Of a DNA stretch of 64,000 nt, positions 43,405 to 53,910 are shown one piece after another (position 1 is the first letter of the stretch; each line of letters starts with the position of its first letter). The DNA is taken from the NCBI GenBank assembly GCA_032821775.1, contig JAVLRN010000010.1, positions 1,984,001-2,048,000 on the forward strand. Direction: 5' to 3'. The stretch is from Sanguinoderma infundibulare (lineage: Eukaryota > Basidiomycota > Agaricomycetes > Polyporales > Polyporaceae). A program made the position numbers and the translations under genes. The notes below the pieces were generated by a model that was not told the origin of the DNA, ran no database searches, and saw only the letters and a list, made by a program, of their open reading frames with translations.

Positions 43405-46400
43405 CACTCTCTCCCTCCTCGTTTTATCGAACTCGTCAGCCACGTCATCCTCTTCGAAGACCAAAAAGCCTGGCCTCTTCACTGCAGACAAATGTGCATG
43501 GTTGACGAAGTGGTTGGCGGATCCTGACATCCAAAGTATCATCGCCGAACGTGCACAGACCGCCGACAATGGGCAAACAAACTACCTGGTGAGAGCAGCC
43601 AATGTCCTCGAACTGGAGTTCAAGAAGACATTCACCGCGCCTTTCCCCGGGGAAACCGATGAGGCGTACAATGGGCGGAGCAAGCATGCGCACTGTAAGG
43701 TCAAACATGCACCTCCGGAGAGTCGGAAGGAGTGGAACAAGCGGATGGAGAACCTTCGCAAGGTACGTGACCCGCATGGATTCCTCGCGATGCTTCTCAT
43801 CATGAAATTCAGAATATACACCAGTTCGTCACCCAGCAAGTCCTTGTCAATCCCAAACGCAAGTCGCCATCCCCTGCGATCCCAGTGCCACAGATCGAGA
43901 ACACATGTAAACTTCACACCATCACTGCATTCAACATTTTTCAAAGCCACAGACATCCAAAGGAAGTGGACAAAGGCGGTGCCACTGAGACTGCAAAGTA
44001 TCCTATCGATGCCATCTGCTCTGAGGCCGCCAGGGTCTGGCAGAACATGACAGAGGAGCAGCGTGCGCCGTATGAGCAGGAAGCTGCCTGCCGGAATGAA
44101 GAGCGTGCAGGTACACCTGCGCAGGCATCTTCGCTCCATGGTGATGAGCCGCGTGGGGCTCCCTTGTGTGTTGCTTTGCGCTGGTTCAACGGCGAGTACT
44201 GACTTTCGTATAGGATGGCTGAAAGCATTGCCTTTTGGCTCCAGCATGTCTTGAGTATGCTACAGACCATGAACTGGGGGGGCTTTATCTGTGTCGGAGG
44301 GCCGGACGTGAACGGGGAGACACAAACTTTCATGTGAGTGCTTGACATTGCCCTGGCAAGACTAAGTTGACGCTATTTCAGAGAATCTGTTGGGGAGAAC
44401 CATTACAGCCAGACCCTGCTGGAGACCATGACAGTGTCGGCCAAATGGAGCGGCATTGAACTCGAAGCTATGACGAACATATGGCTTGAGCAAGTGAAGA
44501 ATCGTAAGTTTATTGTTTCGATCCAGCCACTTGCACGCTGCTGAAGTAATTACCAAGGGAGTCCCATTCCAGACAACTCAGAGTCATATGCATGGCACTT
44601 CGTCCATGGTATGTCACCTTGCAAGCTTTAGGTCATGTGCTCACGTATCATCTAGCTTTGCAAATGAAACAGAATAACCCGTCAGTCAGTGGGGCGGAGC
44701 ATTTGGCATCTTCGCTCCTTCAAAGTACTCCACTACTCTATCATTCAGTTGTTGATGACTAACATACTGCGTAGGGCCCCCGAGTACTCTGCAGTTGCCA
44801 GCGCCCATGCTGAGCGACAGGAGTGACATCTGGGGGCAAGTCATCAAGACCGCATCGGCATCTGGGCCTCCCTCTTCCGATGAGGTAGAGGTGTTGCTGG
44901 GCCCAATCCTGTTGCCCACACCAATGTCGGCGCTGGATGGCCTTGTCGGGCAGAATGCAGATGCCTCAACGCGCTCGTCTCCCTCGGCCGATGAGGTAGA
45001 TTTCATGTACCTCAATGAACATGGTCATTACGGCATGACCGCCTACAGCTGGGGTGAACCATCAGAGACCCAGGGTCCTCTGGCTGAGCCTCCTACCCCA
45101 ACAATCGGTGCATGCATTGCTCAATTCTTATCACTGTTTTCTGATGTCATTTCCAGGGGAGTCATCTCAGGACCAGGGTAGTTTCCCCACATCACATTTG
45201 CACACTGCCCTGAGTGGTCCCCAAGAGATACCTGTAAATAGCATAGATACTGGGGCTGGACCGTCGGACGGAACTCAGCCCACTGCACTGAGTGGTCTGG
45301 AAGAGATACCTGTAGATAGCGTAGAGACTGGGGCTGGACCGTCGGATGGAAGTAAGCCTGACGGTACCAAGGTTGCCAGCAGAAGGGGAGGACCGAAACG
45401 GCAAGGTCGTAAGCGAGGTCATCCTAGGTCCCCTTCCGGCGTACTGGTGCCCGACGCCAATGGAGCGGAAACACGATCCAAGTGAGCGAGCAAGCCTTTG
45501 GCGAAAGTGCTGGCTGGAGGCGGCTGGAAGACGAGGGCGTAACTTTTGGGGTGTGCATAGAATAGAACTTCTGTTGGCAAGCGTGATTGGAATGACACTG
45601 CGACCCTCAAGTCGAATTCAGTTTCGGGTGAGGAAATACTGAAAAAATTCGAATAGCTCATGTCACAGCATCTCGTCACGCACAGAAAAGCAGCCTCGAG
45701 CTCCACCTCCAATGGGTCGTCATCCCCCAGTCATTGCCTTCCATCGCTTTACCTCTTGATGTGCTTCACCCACTCCTCGACCTCTGTCGCTGTCGCCTCT
45801 TACATGCTTGATCCTCTTCTGCCCCCAATGAGACTATGTCGTACTGCGTTTTGGGTCCGCGTGAGTTGCCAATAGTCCATGATCATTGCGAGTCAGAAGC
45901 TGATCCACCTTTGTCGCAGCCATACGGCATGCCCATCTGGCGCATGGTTCCCTTTCGCCTGGGTATCAAGCTCGACACTCACGATCTCTCCTGGCTCAGA
46001 ACGGCCAGCGAGTGCCTATATGGAAACTACATGTTTGAACGTTTCAGGCATGACCTCAACGATTGGGCCATCCTCAAGTGGGGAGACCGGCTCGACGTCC
46101 CAACTAACGTGCCTGTTCTCCTCATTCGAGTGGTGCACACCGGCCGTTCGCTCCCTTTCTTCGGGCTCGAGCTTGAGGGTATCTACTGAGACCTCGGGAT
46201 TCCCCCGCCCCCACCCGGCCTTCACAAGAGGGACAACAATGAGGAGTTCAATGCCGTTCATTGTGCCAGAGCCTTTGTTTGGGGTGCTGTAAGTGCAGTT
46301 CATCATTCCCTGGGCTCTGCGCATACTGAGCTTGGCACTAGTTCGGAGCGGTGCCAGAGGTTCATCACATCGCCTTCGCCGAAGACAACACTGTCACCAT

Positions 46401-46904
46401 CAGTCGGCACTTCTGGTTGTGGCAGAACACGTTCGCTGGACGTCCAAGGCTTGAGATGTGGCACATTGATACCCAGGAGTGGGAGATTGTGGACATGCAC
46501 GCTTGTCTCTACCTCGACCCGGACTGCGACACCCTGTTGCTAAAGCTGCCTGAGGAGACACACACCACCGGCCTTGGTCGCGAACTTGCCACGATGGAGA
46601 GTGTTCCCCATCCGGTTACTCCGCCACCCCTGGGGTACAAGGTGCGTATTTACAATGACATTTCTTCTCGTGCAGTACAGTGACTAGCCTGTGCCAGAGC
46701 TACAAGTACCTTGTGCAGGGCATCAATGCTGCGTACGACGTTGCGGTGCCGTCCGCATTCTTGAAGGAGGGGACTCAGTTGGCTTTAGGTTTTACTGTAG
46801 ATGATTTCCAGAAGTTGGGCCATGCCATCGGGGGGCTGGCTGGGAAGCGTGCTCGGGAGGAGGGGTTGGATGCCAACCGCGTCACTAAGAGGAGCCGATT
46901 GTGA
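43405..46904 (+). CDS. Transposon-neighbourhood protein B, multi-exon, with an HMG-box-like segment
   Basis: A mosaic of coding stretches in the same direction as protein A. The N-terminal part includes KPGLFTADKCAWLTKWL and VLELEFKKTFTAPFPGE. An HMG-box-like segment follows (TAFNIFQSHRHPKE...ARVWQNMTEEQRAPYEQEA, about 43915-44100), then WGGFICVGGPDVNGETQTF (44278-44336), an acidic, Ser-rich middle with a 26-residue tandem duplication, and a C-terminal part (45836-46189, 46339-46640, 46696-46904) ending KRAREEGLDANRVTKRSRL. HMG boxes bind DNA, so a DNA-binding role is possible. At least six introns are needed and not all borders are certain. Part of the C-terminal region resembles the end of protein C (59118-61718). 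Confidence 0.55.
45203..45358 (+). repeat. 78-bp in-frame tandem duplication in protein B
   Basis: CACTGCCCTGAGTGGTC at 45203 and CACTGCACTGAGTGGTC at 45281 begin two copies of 78 bp (26 codons). They encode TALSGPQEIPVNSIDTGAG and TALSGLEEIPVDSVETGAG. Confidence 0.92.
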
Positions 46905-47361
46905 TTTGCGGCGTGTGTGGTTAGATATGTTAGAAGCAAAATTTGGCAACTCTGATTAAGACACATTGACCGCCAGTTCTAGAACAGTTGTCCCTGGTTT
47001 CGGGGTGTTCAGAATGGCCTTAGTTCGCACTTGGACAAACAGAATAATCAGCTATCCATAACTGTGGGGCCGATGTGATGGCCATGTGCTCCCATCACCA
47101 TTACTACCCTTCAGCGCACATGAATGTGGAACAACCAGACCCTGGACGATCAGATGGCCGTGTCGGATCCACAGCAATACTGTATCGCTGAACTGCGGTT
47201 ACAAGATATTCATCAACTCGCGAGTATGTGGGCCAGCGCCCCCTGGATCTTTTTTTGAGGCTCCCTGAGGTCCTTTCCAAGGCTTTCGACTTCCCATAAA
47301 ACTGCATCATCAAGATGCTTTTCCCCATTTCCCTCGATCACCCTTCTCTCCCAACTCTATC
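46905..47361. other. Intergenic between proteins B and C, left of the retroelement insertion
   Basis: Before the retrotransposon landed, this stretch was continuous with 59113 onwards and formed the upstream region of protein C. No gene was seen in it. Confidence 0.5.
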
Positions 47362-47366
47362 ACTCC

Positions 47367-48461
47367 TGTCATACGCGGTGTATGACTGATCTGTTGGACA
47401 GGTACAGGCTGGCAGGAGAGCCGGTTCAGCACCGGAACTGCCTTGGCTCTGAAGAGCCTATCTTTAGGTTCAGAGAGCTGCCGGGGCGAAGGGAGGACAG
47501 GGAGTCAGTCCAGGAAGGACCTGGCAAGGAAGGCGAGAGCTCAAGGTGCAGGATGCGTGCCAGGCGCAACACGATCTAGCATGGACTCTACATGTACTCT
47601 CTATTCGTTTGCTATGGTGCACAGATGATTTGGTTCTTGGCACATGACCTGAAAAGGGCTGACTAAGGTTCAAGCATGATGACTGATACATATTACTGTG
47701 CACATGCTCAGTCAGCGCAGGTTTTTCTTTTTGTATGATGGGACTTTATTGTTATTTGGGAATGACTATTATACTCTATCCTTTTATCCTTTGAACATTT
47801 CCACACTACAAACTTTGACCTATTATTCCTCATACTTAATTGTTTGAGGATAACTTTTACCCTAGCCTATGGTACTTGAGAATATTCTCAGATATATAGC
47901 ACTATGATTGTGCATATTTCATGGTATGGATATGTTATTCCCATGCTGATTGGTGAACTATTGTTTATTCCTTTATTGTCCATAGGATTATTTCTCACAG
48001 CCTGTATATACTCATTGTCCAAGGACAATGAGCACTTTAACAGTATTGTGCTATTTTTAGATACAGTATTGTGTCTATAGCCTATTGTCCAGACTTAGCA
48101 CAATAGCACAATAGCCTGTTTATGTGTATTTGGTTCTAGGTAGCTACTAGTATATAAGGACCTCAGCTGGGTCCCCCAAAAATGACAATTTCAGTTCTCC
48201 TCAGACTGAAGTCCCACCTCTGACAGGTGTTTCTGGTGCAACTAAGCACAATAGCCTTCTCTTCTGAGAGTTAGAAAGCCTCTGACAGGCTTGCTCTCTA
48301 TTATCCCCCCCCTTCCTTACCCCATCCTTACCTATCATCCCCCATACCTCTGATCACTATCACGAACACCTGGAGGAATATCTGACCTAAAGTCTGGTCC
48401 GATTACTTCAGGCACATATTATCTAGTAGTAGTTTCTATTAGGTAGTTTGTGCGTATCTCA
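47367..48461 (+). repeat. 5' LTR
   Basis: Starts TGTCATACGCGG, followed at once by its partial inverse GTATGAC, and ends TATCTCA. A TATA element (TATATAAGG) is at 48151. Short open frames inside the LTR are identical in both copies and are not genes. Confidence 0.95.
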
Positions 48462-48464
48462 AAT

Positions 48465-48482
48465 TGGAGCCCACCACGAGGG
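48465..48482 (+). other. Putative primer-binding site
   Basis: TGGAGCCCACCACGAGGG begins three bases after the LTR end and starts with TGG, the complement of a tRNA 3' CCA. I did not assign the tRNA. Confidence 0.55.
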
Positions 48483-48805
48483 GTTTGTGATCAAGACATC
48501 TCACTTGTCTACTCCAATCCCTTTCATATTCCACCATACCATCAAGACCATTAGGTGACTTACTCAGCAATTTACCTTTTGCTGAGTCAGACCTAGACTC
48601 AACCTCCTCTACACCCTCTATATCTCATATATCCTCCGACCAATTATCCCTGCCCAGTTCTCTGGCTATATCAAGGCAGTCAAGCATTAGTCAACGGCAG
48701 GCTAGTGCAAGCACTAATCCATCACTTATACCAGTGACAGTGCTGCCATCCTCAATACCCAGTATATCCATCTCACAGATACCACCTCCATCACAGACTG
48801 CTGTT

Positions 48806-49834
48806 ATGGCTACTCGCTCTGCAGCGGATATGCCACAGCGTGGTTCTAACAAGGCCCCCAAAACTTTTAAAGGAAAACCTCGCAAGGTCAAGGATTTTAT
48901 TCAGGATTATGAAGACCTTTTAGACCATAACAATGTCACGGACAAAGCCAAACAGTGCACATATATTCACCGGTATTGCAGCCGGGATGTGCGCGAAATA
49001 CTGGAGACTTTGGATAATACTGACTGGACAATTATGAAGGAGCAGATTTTGAAGTTGTTTAATGCTGACCGATATGAAAAGCGTTACAGAAAGAAAGACC
49101 TTTCAAGCTTTATAAAGAAGGCAAGAGCTAGGCCAATGAGTTCACTCAGCAAATTCAGAAATTATTATAGGGATTTTCAGAAGATTGCAGGATGGCTCAA
49201 GTCAAAAGGTCAAATCTCAGCTGAAGAATATCAGAAATGCTTTTGGAAAGGCATTCCCAAGACACTTCAGGTCCGGCTTGAGGCAGCCTATCACCAGGAA
49301 GTCAGCAAACATGATTACAAGCAACCATTTGAGGTGAGCAAGTTAGTCAAGATAATAGAAAGAATGTATGGTCGAGACCGGTTTGATGCAGACTTATCAG
49401 ACTGGGATGATGAAGATGGAGACATTGGTTTGGACAGCTCAGAATCTGATTCTGATTCAGACACAGAAGATAGCGATGAATCAGATAATGAGTCTGATTA
49501 TGAGCCTAAACACAAGGACAAGCTGCGGAAAACTCTCAAGTTAGTGCGAAAGCAGAGAAAGGCACGCCAAGTAAAGTTTGACACTTTACCCAAGACTATC
49601 CCTAAAACCACACGGCGCACATATGAGCCTGGTACCCAGGATGATGTTGAGGATCTCATTATTAGGCTTCAAAGCATGTCTATTGATGATCCAAAATATG
49701 CATCACTTTTCTACCGAGCATTCAAGCTGGACAAGGATATTGCACTTATTCTCAAGTCGCCCAAAGGTGCCTCACCTCGCTCATCACCTAAGTCCTCTAT
49801 GCCTTCAGCAAGGCCCAATAGCATAAACAGCTGA
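48806..49834 (+). CDS. Gag (capsid-like protein), 342 aa
   Basis: The first in-frame ATG at 48806 gives MATRSAADMPQRGSNKAPKT. The capsid-like region includes FKGKPRKVKDFIQDYEDLL and YCSRDVREILETL, followed by an acidic stretch (about 49400-49510). The frame stops at TGA 49832-49834, just before the zinc knuckle (CYGCGAQGHGLNDC, CCHC), which is encoded in the same frame in the next ORF. In related retroelements capsid and zinc knuckle normally sit on one protein, so this TGA is either a suppressed or reinitiation stop or a nonsense mutation. Gag assembles the particle and packages the RNA. Confidence 0.9.
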   Translation: MATRSAADMPQRGSNKAPKTFKGKPRKVKDFIQDYEDLLDHNNVTDKAKQCTYIHRYCSRDVREILETLDNTDWTIMKEQILKLFNADRYEKRYRKKDLSSFIKKARARPMSSLSKFRNYYRDFQKIAGWLKSKGQISAEEYQKCFWKGIPKTLQVRLEAAYHQEVSKHDYKQPFEVSKLVKIIERMYGRDRFDADLSDWDDEDGDIGLDSSESDSDSDTEDSDESDNESDYEPKHKDKLRKTLKLVRKQRKARQVKFDTLPKTIPKTTRRTYEPGTQDDVEDLIIRLQSMSIDDPKYASLFYRAFKLDKDIALILKSPKGASPRSSPKSSMPSARPNSINS

Positions 49835-49840
49835 GAGGAG

Positions 49841-51631
49841 ATGAGATGCTATGGCTGTGGTGCACAAGGGCATGGGCTAAATGACTGTGTTGCACTGAAG
49901 GATCTCACGACCAGCGGAATTGTCAAGCGAGACGGAAATGGGAGGTATGTGATGGGAGATGGTGCAAGGATTATGCGCAATGGTGATGAACCACTCACCC
50001 GTGCAGTTCGCCGCCTTCAGGGAGCTCATGGTAGCTCAAACTTTGTGGCTTTAGCAGCTCAAGCACCCATAGATCATTGGGAAGGGTCAGATGCAGAGGA
50101 CGATTACCAGTATGTATTCCCTGTGGAACATGCTCCCAAAATGGCAAGGGAAGCGCGCAAAGAGCGCTTCGAGGGAGTATTTCCACCACCACGTCCAAAT
50201 TGGGCAAAGCGCACTGCCCCAGAGAAATCCAAACCTCCAGGGATCCGTCCGGCTGATATGACACCTCAAGTGTCCCAGCCCAAGCCAGTTGAGACTCACA
50301 AACCCACATTTGACCCCTTAAATGATGAAGACATAGTCATGAAAGATGCTACATACAGAGCTCCCAGAAGACAGAAGGCTGATGAACCTAAGGTGGAGGG
50401 AAATGCCCGGAAACCCTTAGTTCAGTCACAGATTGCAAAGCAAGCAAATCCGAGCAAAATCCTTGACAGGATTCTCAAGACTCCAGTTACTATGTCAGTA
50501 GGAGAGGTTATAGGGACCTCCCGGGATGTATCTCAGCAGCTGCAGGATTTAATGAAGGTTAAAAGACCTATCCCAAGTCAAGGGGTAAAGGAAAACCCTC
50601 CAATTCCCACTTTGTTGGCCTATCAAAGTCCATTAATCAGGATTAAGGTATATTTCAATGGGCAGCCAATATCAGCTATAGTGGACACAGGATCCGAAAT
50701 GAACATTGTCAGCAGTGAATTGTGGAAAAGGGTAATCCAATTACCCTTGAACACAACAATAAAGCCAAGAATGTTATCTGCGAACAATTCCGTATCCACC
50801 CTCATGGGAATTATCAGAGGTGTTGTATTGACCTGCGAAGAGGCCCAGACTGAGGCTACCCTGTGTGTTTCCGAAAATGCACCTTTCGGATTATTGTTGG
50901 GCAGGTCTTGGCAGAGGGACAATTATATTTCTATTGACGAAAGGGAGGAAGGGACATTTTTATTGTTCAAAAACCCTATAAATACAGACCTCGGAGTGCT
51001 GAAACTCCTTGCCCAACCAGCACACCAGTCCCGCACCTCCTATCACATTGCCGCTGACAGCCCCGACCCCTCTGACACCTCTGACACCCTCGAAACCCCC
51101 GATATGACCTCCTACTTTATCCGCGATGACGATTCGATGGCCCTGGCGGCCCCCGAACAGCACTATGTAGGCGGGGTCCTCGAGCAGACCATGTACCCCG
51201 GCTATTTCGGCCACTATCAAGGCTGCTACTTCGAAGACTGGTACATTCCCGCGACCACCTTCTCCGGCACGGTCTCCGACGGCTTCAACAACTCCCCAAA
51301 GCACTCTATTACGCGTCACGGACAGGTCTACGTACGTTTTTACCCTACTGAACACCTCAATTCACGTCCATCACGTGCGCTCGAGATACGAGACCCACGG
51401 CGCCTCCAGGCGGAAGCGCCCGCGTCCTCGGATCCCGACCGCCACCTCTCCCTGGACTCTCTTCCCTCCCTCGTCTCTCTCTCTCCCGACACGACTCCCG
51501 CTTCGTCCCCTATCCACTCTCCTCATCCTACTCGCCTCACCCCTTCCTTCCTCGCCATGACTGGGCCCAAGGGTGAAGACGATGACAACGACAATGACAA
51601 TGCCGAGCCGAAAATGCGCAAGACAGGCTGA
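49841..51631 (+). CDS. Zinc knuckle and aspartic protease ORF, 596 aa, with a foreign-looking C-terminal third
   Basis: ATG 49841 lies two codons after the Gag TGA, in the same frame. Residues 3-16 form the CCHC knuckle. The retroviral-type protease is centred on AIVDTGSEMNIV (about 50675) and continues to FGLLLGRSWQRDNYISIDER. From about 51000 the base composition changes from AT-rich to GC-rich, and the protein becomes unlike other Gag-Pol sequence (TSYFIRDDDSMALAAPEQHY, later Ser/Pro-rich, ending in an acidic tail). The protease would cleave Gag and Pol during particle maturation. The stop TGA at 51629-51631 is again followed two codons later by an in-frame ATG. Confidence 0.88.
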   Translation: MRCYGCGAQGHGLNDCVALKDLTTSGIVKRDGNGRYVMGDGARIMRNGDEPLTRAVRRLQGAHGSSNFVALAAQAPIDHWEGSDAEDDYQYVFPVEHAPKMAREARKERFEGVFPPPRPNWAKRTAPEKSKPPGIRPADMTPQVSQPKPVETHKPTFDPLNDEDIVMKDATYRAPRRQKADEPKVEGNARKPLVQSQIAKQANPSKILDRILKTPVTMSVGEVIGTSRDVSQQLQDLMKVKRPIPSQGVKENPPIPTLLAYQSPLIRIKVYFNGQPISAIVDTGSEMNIVSSELWKRVIQLPLNTTIKPRMLSANNSVSTLMGIIRGVVLTCEEAQTEATLCVSENAPFGLLLGRSWQRDNYISIDEREEGTFLLFKNPINTDLGVLKLLAQPAHQSRTSYHIAADSPDPSDTSDTLETPDMTSYFIRDDDSMALAAPEQHYVGGVLEQTMYPGYFGHYQGCYFEDWYIPATTFSGTVSDGFNNSPKHSITRHGQVYVRFYPTEHLNSRPSRALEIRDPRRLQAEAPASSDPDRHLSLDSLPSLVSLSPDTTPASSPIHSPHPTRLTPSFLAMTGPKGEDDDNDNDNAEPKMRKTG

Positions 51632-51637
51632 AACACG

Positions 51638-53420
51638 ATGGAGGAGCTGGAGGAGGGGGAGGTAAGGATGGAGATGGACGAGGAGGACGAGGAGGACACA
51701 AGGGAGGAGGAAAAGGCGGTAGATGACCGTAAAAACGTGAGCCCCCCTTTTTTTCGACCCTCCGCGCATTCCCCAGGGCGAGGACGTGTTCAACACGGCC
51801 TCGACCCCATCCTTTTCCCTCTCCCCTTTCCCCACTCACGATCTGAGGCTCACGCAGCCCCAGACGAATGGCCAGGAGTCCGTCGCCACGACGTTCAAAG
51901 CCTCAATGGCTCTGCCCACGACCACGATCTTCGCCGGTGCCCAGGGGGACGACTACCCCCTGGAGCACCCAAACAAGGGTGCTGCGACCCCCCCTGCGTC
52001 ACCCGAGCCTCCCACTCCCCTCCACTTCGCTGCGCTCACGGATGCACCGTGGCGTATGCCCCCTCTCTGCCCCCGACACGTCAACCAGCCCCCGCAGTCC
52101 ACGAGCGGGCAGCCGTCCAGCCTCGCTCCGGAGACCAACGACACGGACGCCAGCGGGCAGGATCCCCGCTTCAGCGTACCCTTCCTCCTCCTCGATACCC
52201 CCGGGACTGGCCCGCGTCGCCTCGACCTCGACAGCGACGACGAGGACAACTTCCTCGCCACGCCGCCACCCACGCCAGACCCCGCACTCTTTCTCAACCG
52301 CCTGCTCGCTCGTTCCCCTCCTCCGCGCCCTCTCGATCACCTCGAGATCGCCCTCGCTCACCTCCGGGAGTCGCTCAGCATTTCCGACCACGACCACGTC
52401 AAGACAGTCGACCCTGCCCTCCAGCAGGACGGCAGGGGCGACTTCCGCGACCCATTCCCCAACAACGACGCTCGCGCGCAGGCCGCGCAGCTCCCCCAAC
52501 CCCGCCGCACGCAAACCACGTATCTACGTGGCAGCGGCCCCGACTTCTCCACGATCCCTGGCCTCACGCGTTCGCCCGACGACCACCGCCACGTCCTCAA
52601 GGACGACTCAACGTTCCCAGAGCTCCCGCCGCTGGATCTTCGCGGCGGTCGCGGCCTCGACCTCACGTTGGAGGGGTCCGCGGCCCCCAATCCGCAGCCC
52701 ATCCCCGACAACGACGACCAGTCCTCGTGCCTGGGCAGCCCCCCACGCATCATCATCCACCCGCTGCCCATCAAGAAGCCCCGACTCCCCAAGTGCCCTC
52801 CAGGCGAGGACACTCGGCTCACACGCCGCACGGTACCCCTTCCCCTGACTCTACTCTACCCGAGTGCGTCCATCAGTGACGACTACGACTACGACACCGA
52901 CGCAGAGGACGACCCCATGCTCGACGCGGACGACCCCGACGCTGCTCGTGACCAGCAAAGCTTGGTTCACAAGCGGCGTCAGCACAAGATGGACGTCGTC
53001 CACGATACGCTCCCAACAACCACGTTGGAGCTTCCCCATCGTCCCCCTCATCTTCGTACGTCCAATCCGCTTTGTGCTTCGAGCTCGTGCGCCGCGCAGG
53101 CCGCGTCCGCTCCCGCCACATCTTCCCTTTCCGTCTCTTTGCTCCCGCCTCCGGTTCCCGTCTTCTTCGCCGCCGCTGGACCCACGGTTGGATCTTCCGA
53201 CCCCGATTTCCCTTCCCACGTCACTCCACGACCCCCGGAAGAGCACGACGCTCGCAGTCCATCCCCCACCTCACGCGCGCAAGCAGACACGTACACGGAA
53301 TTGTTCGTCAACGGCGAGGTACGAGTTTTCGTCGAGCAAGTGTTGTCCGAGGCCCTCCAGAGCTGCGCAGATGACCTCTGCGAGTTCTTCAAGGACGAGT
53401 TCGAGGTCTTCGCCGAATAA
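51638..53420 (+). CDS. Extra ORF between protease and RT, Pro-rich, function unknown (about 580 aa if spliced)
   Basis: ATG 51638 opens MEELEEGEVRMEMDEEDEED. A possible 40-bp intron (51737-51776, GTGAGC...CCCAG) joins it in phase 0 to a long frame that ends at TAA 53418-53420. The product is very Pro-, Ser- and Asp-rich, and its last 45 residues look folded (YTELFVNGEVRVFVEQVL, then DLCEFFKDEFEVFAE). The stretch is strongly GC-rich, unlike gag and pol, and overlapping long frames on both strands are a side effect of that. No viral or cellular family is recognised. The intron is at the short limit for fungi; without it the first frame would run to 52879. It may be captured host sequence or a lineage-specific Gag-Pol extension. 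Confidence 0.5.
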
Positions 53421-53910
53421 GGTATGTTTCGCCTTTCCTTTTCTCTCTCACACACAATCCGAGACCCCTGTCCCCAGGGAAGAGATCTCCGCACACAAGA
53501 GTGGCGCCACGTTCGGGCTGCATCGTCCCAGTACGTTACGGTTTCCCGGTGATCCTGTTCCGCTGCTACCTCCCCACAGACCCACACATCCGTCTTCTCG
53601 AGTTTCTGCCTTGAGCTCCTTTCCCGCTATGTCCCTCCACCTTATGTCACCTCCTGTATGTTTCGGTTGCGCGTCTGTGACGAGCGCTATGGCTGGCTGT
53701 GCCGCGCTTTCCCTCATTATCTCCTGTCGTGCATATGTGCATCCCTCAGCGCTTACCTACTGTCCATATATGGTGTTTAGTGATTTTCGCAATGTATATC
53801 CTGGCGCTTTGATAGCCCGCCCATACCCACCCTTTTCCGTGTGCACTCCAGCACCTCCGCAAGCCCTTTTCGGTGGCAACCAAGGTAACACTGACTCTTC
53901 CTTTTGCACT
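53421..53910 (+). other. Linker between the extra ORF and pol
   Basis: This is GC-rich at first, then mixed. Intron-like signals (GTATGTTTCG at 53422 and CCCCAG near 53478) are present. The pol frame is open throughout, so translation upstream of ATG 53911 cannot be excluded. Confidence 0.35.

Noticed and set aside
47382..47628. Small open frames in the LTRs (repeated at 58006-58279)
   Set aside because: They are duplicated only because they lie in the two LTRs; there is no domain or start context.
51868..52848. Long overlapping frames in the GC-rich insert, both strands
   Set aside because: High GC lowers stop-codon frequency; only the frame that splices in phase and ends with a folded-looking segment (to 53420) was kept.
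52864..53910. N-terminal extension of the pol frame
   Set aside because: The sequence before ATG 53911 is the out-of-frame reading of the GC-rich ORF and has no Pol homology.
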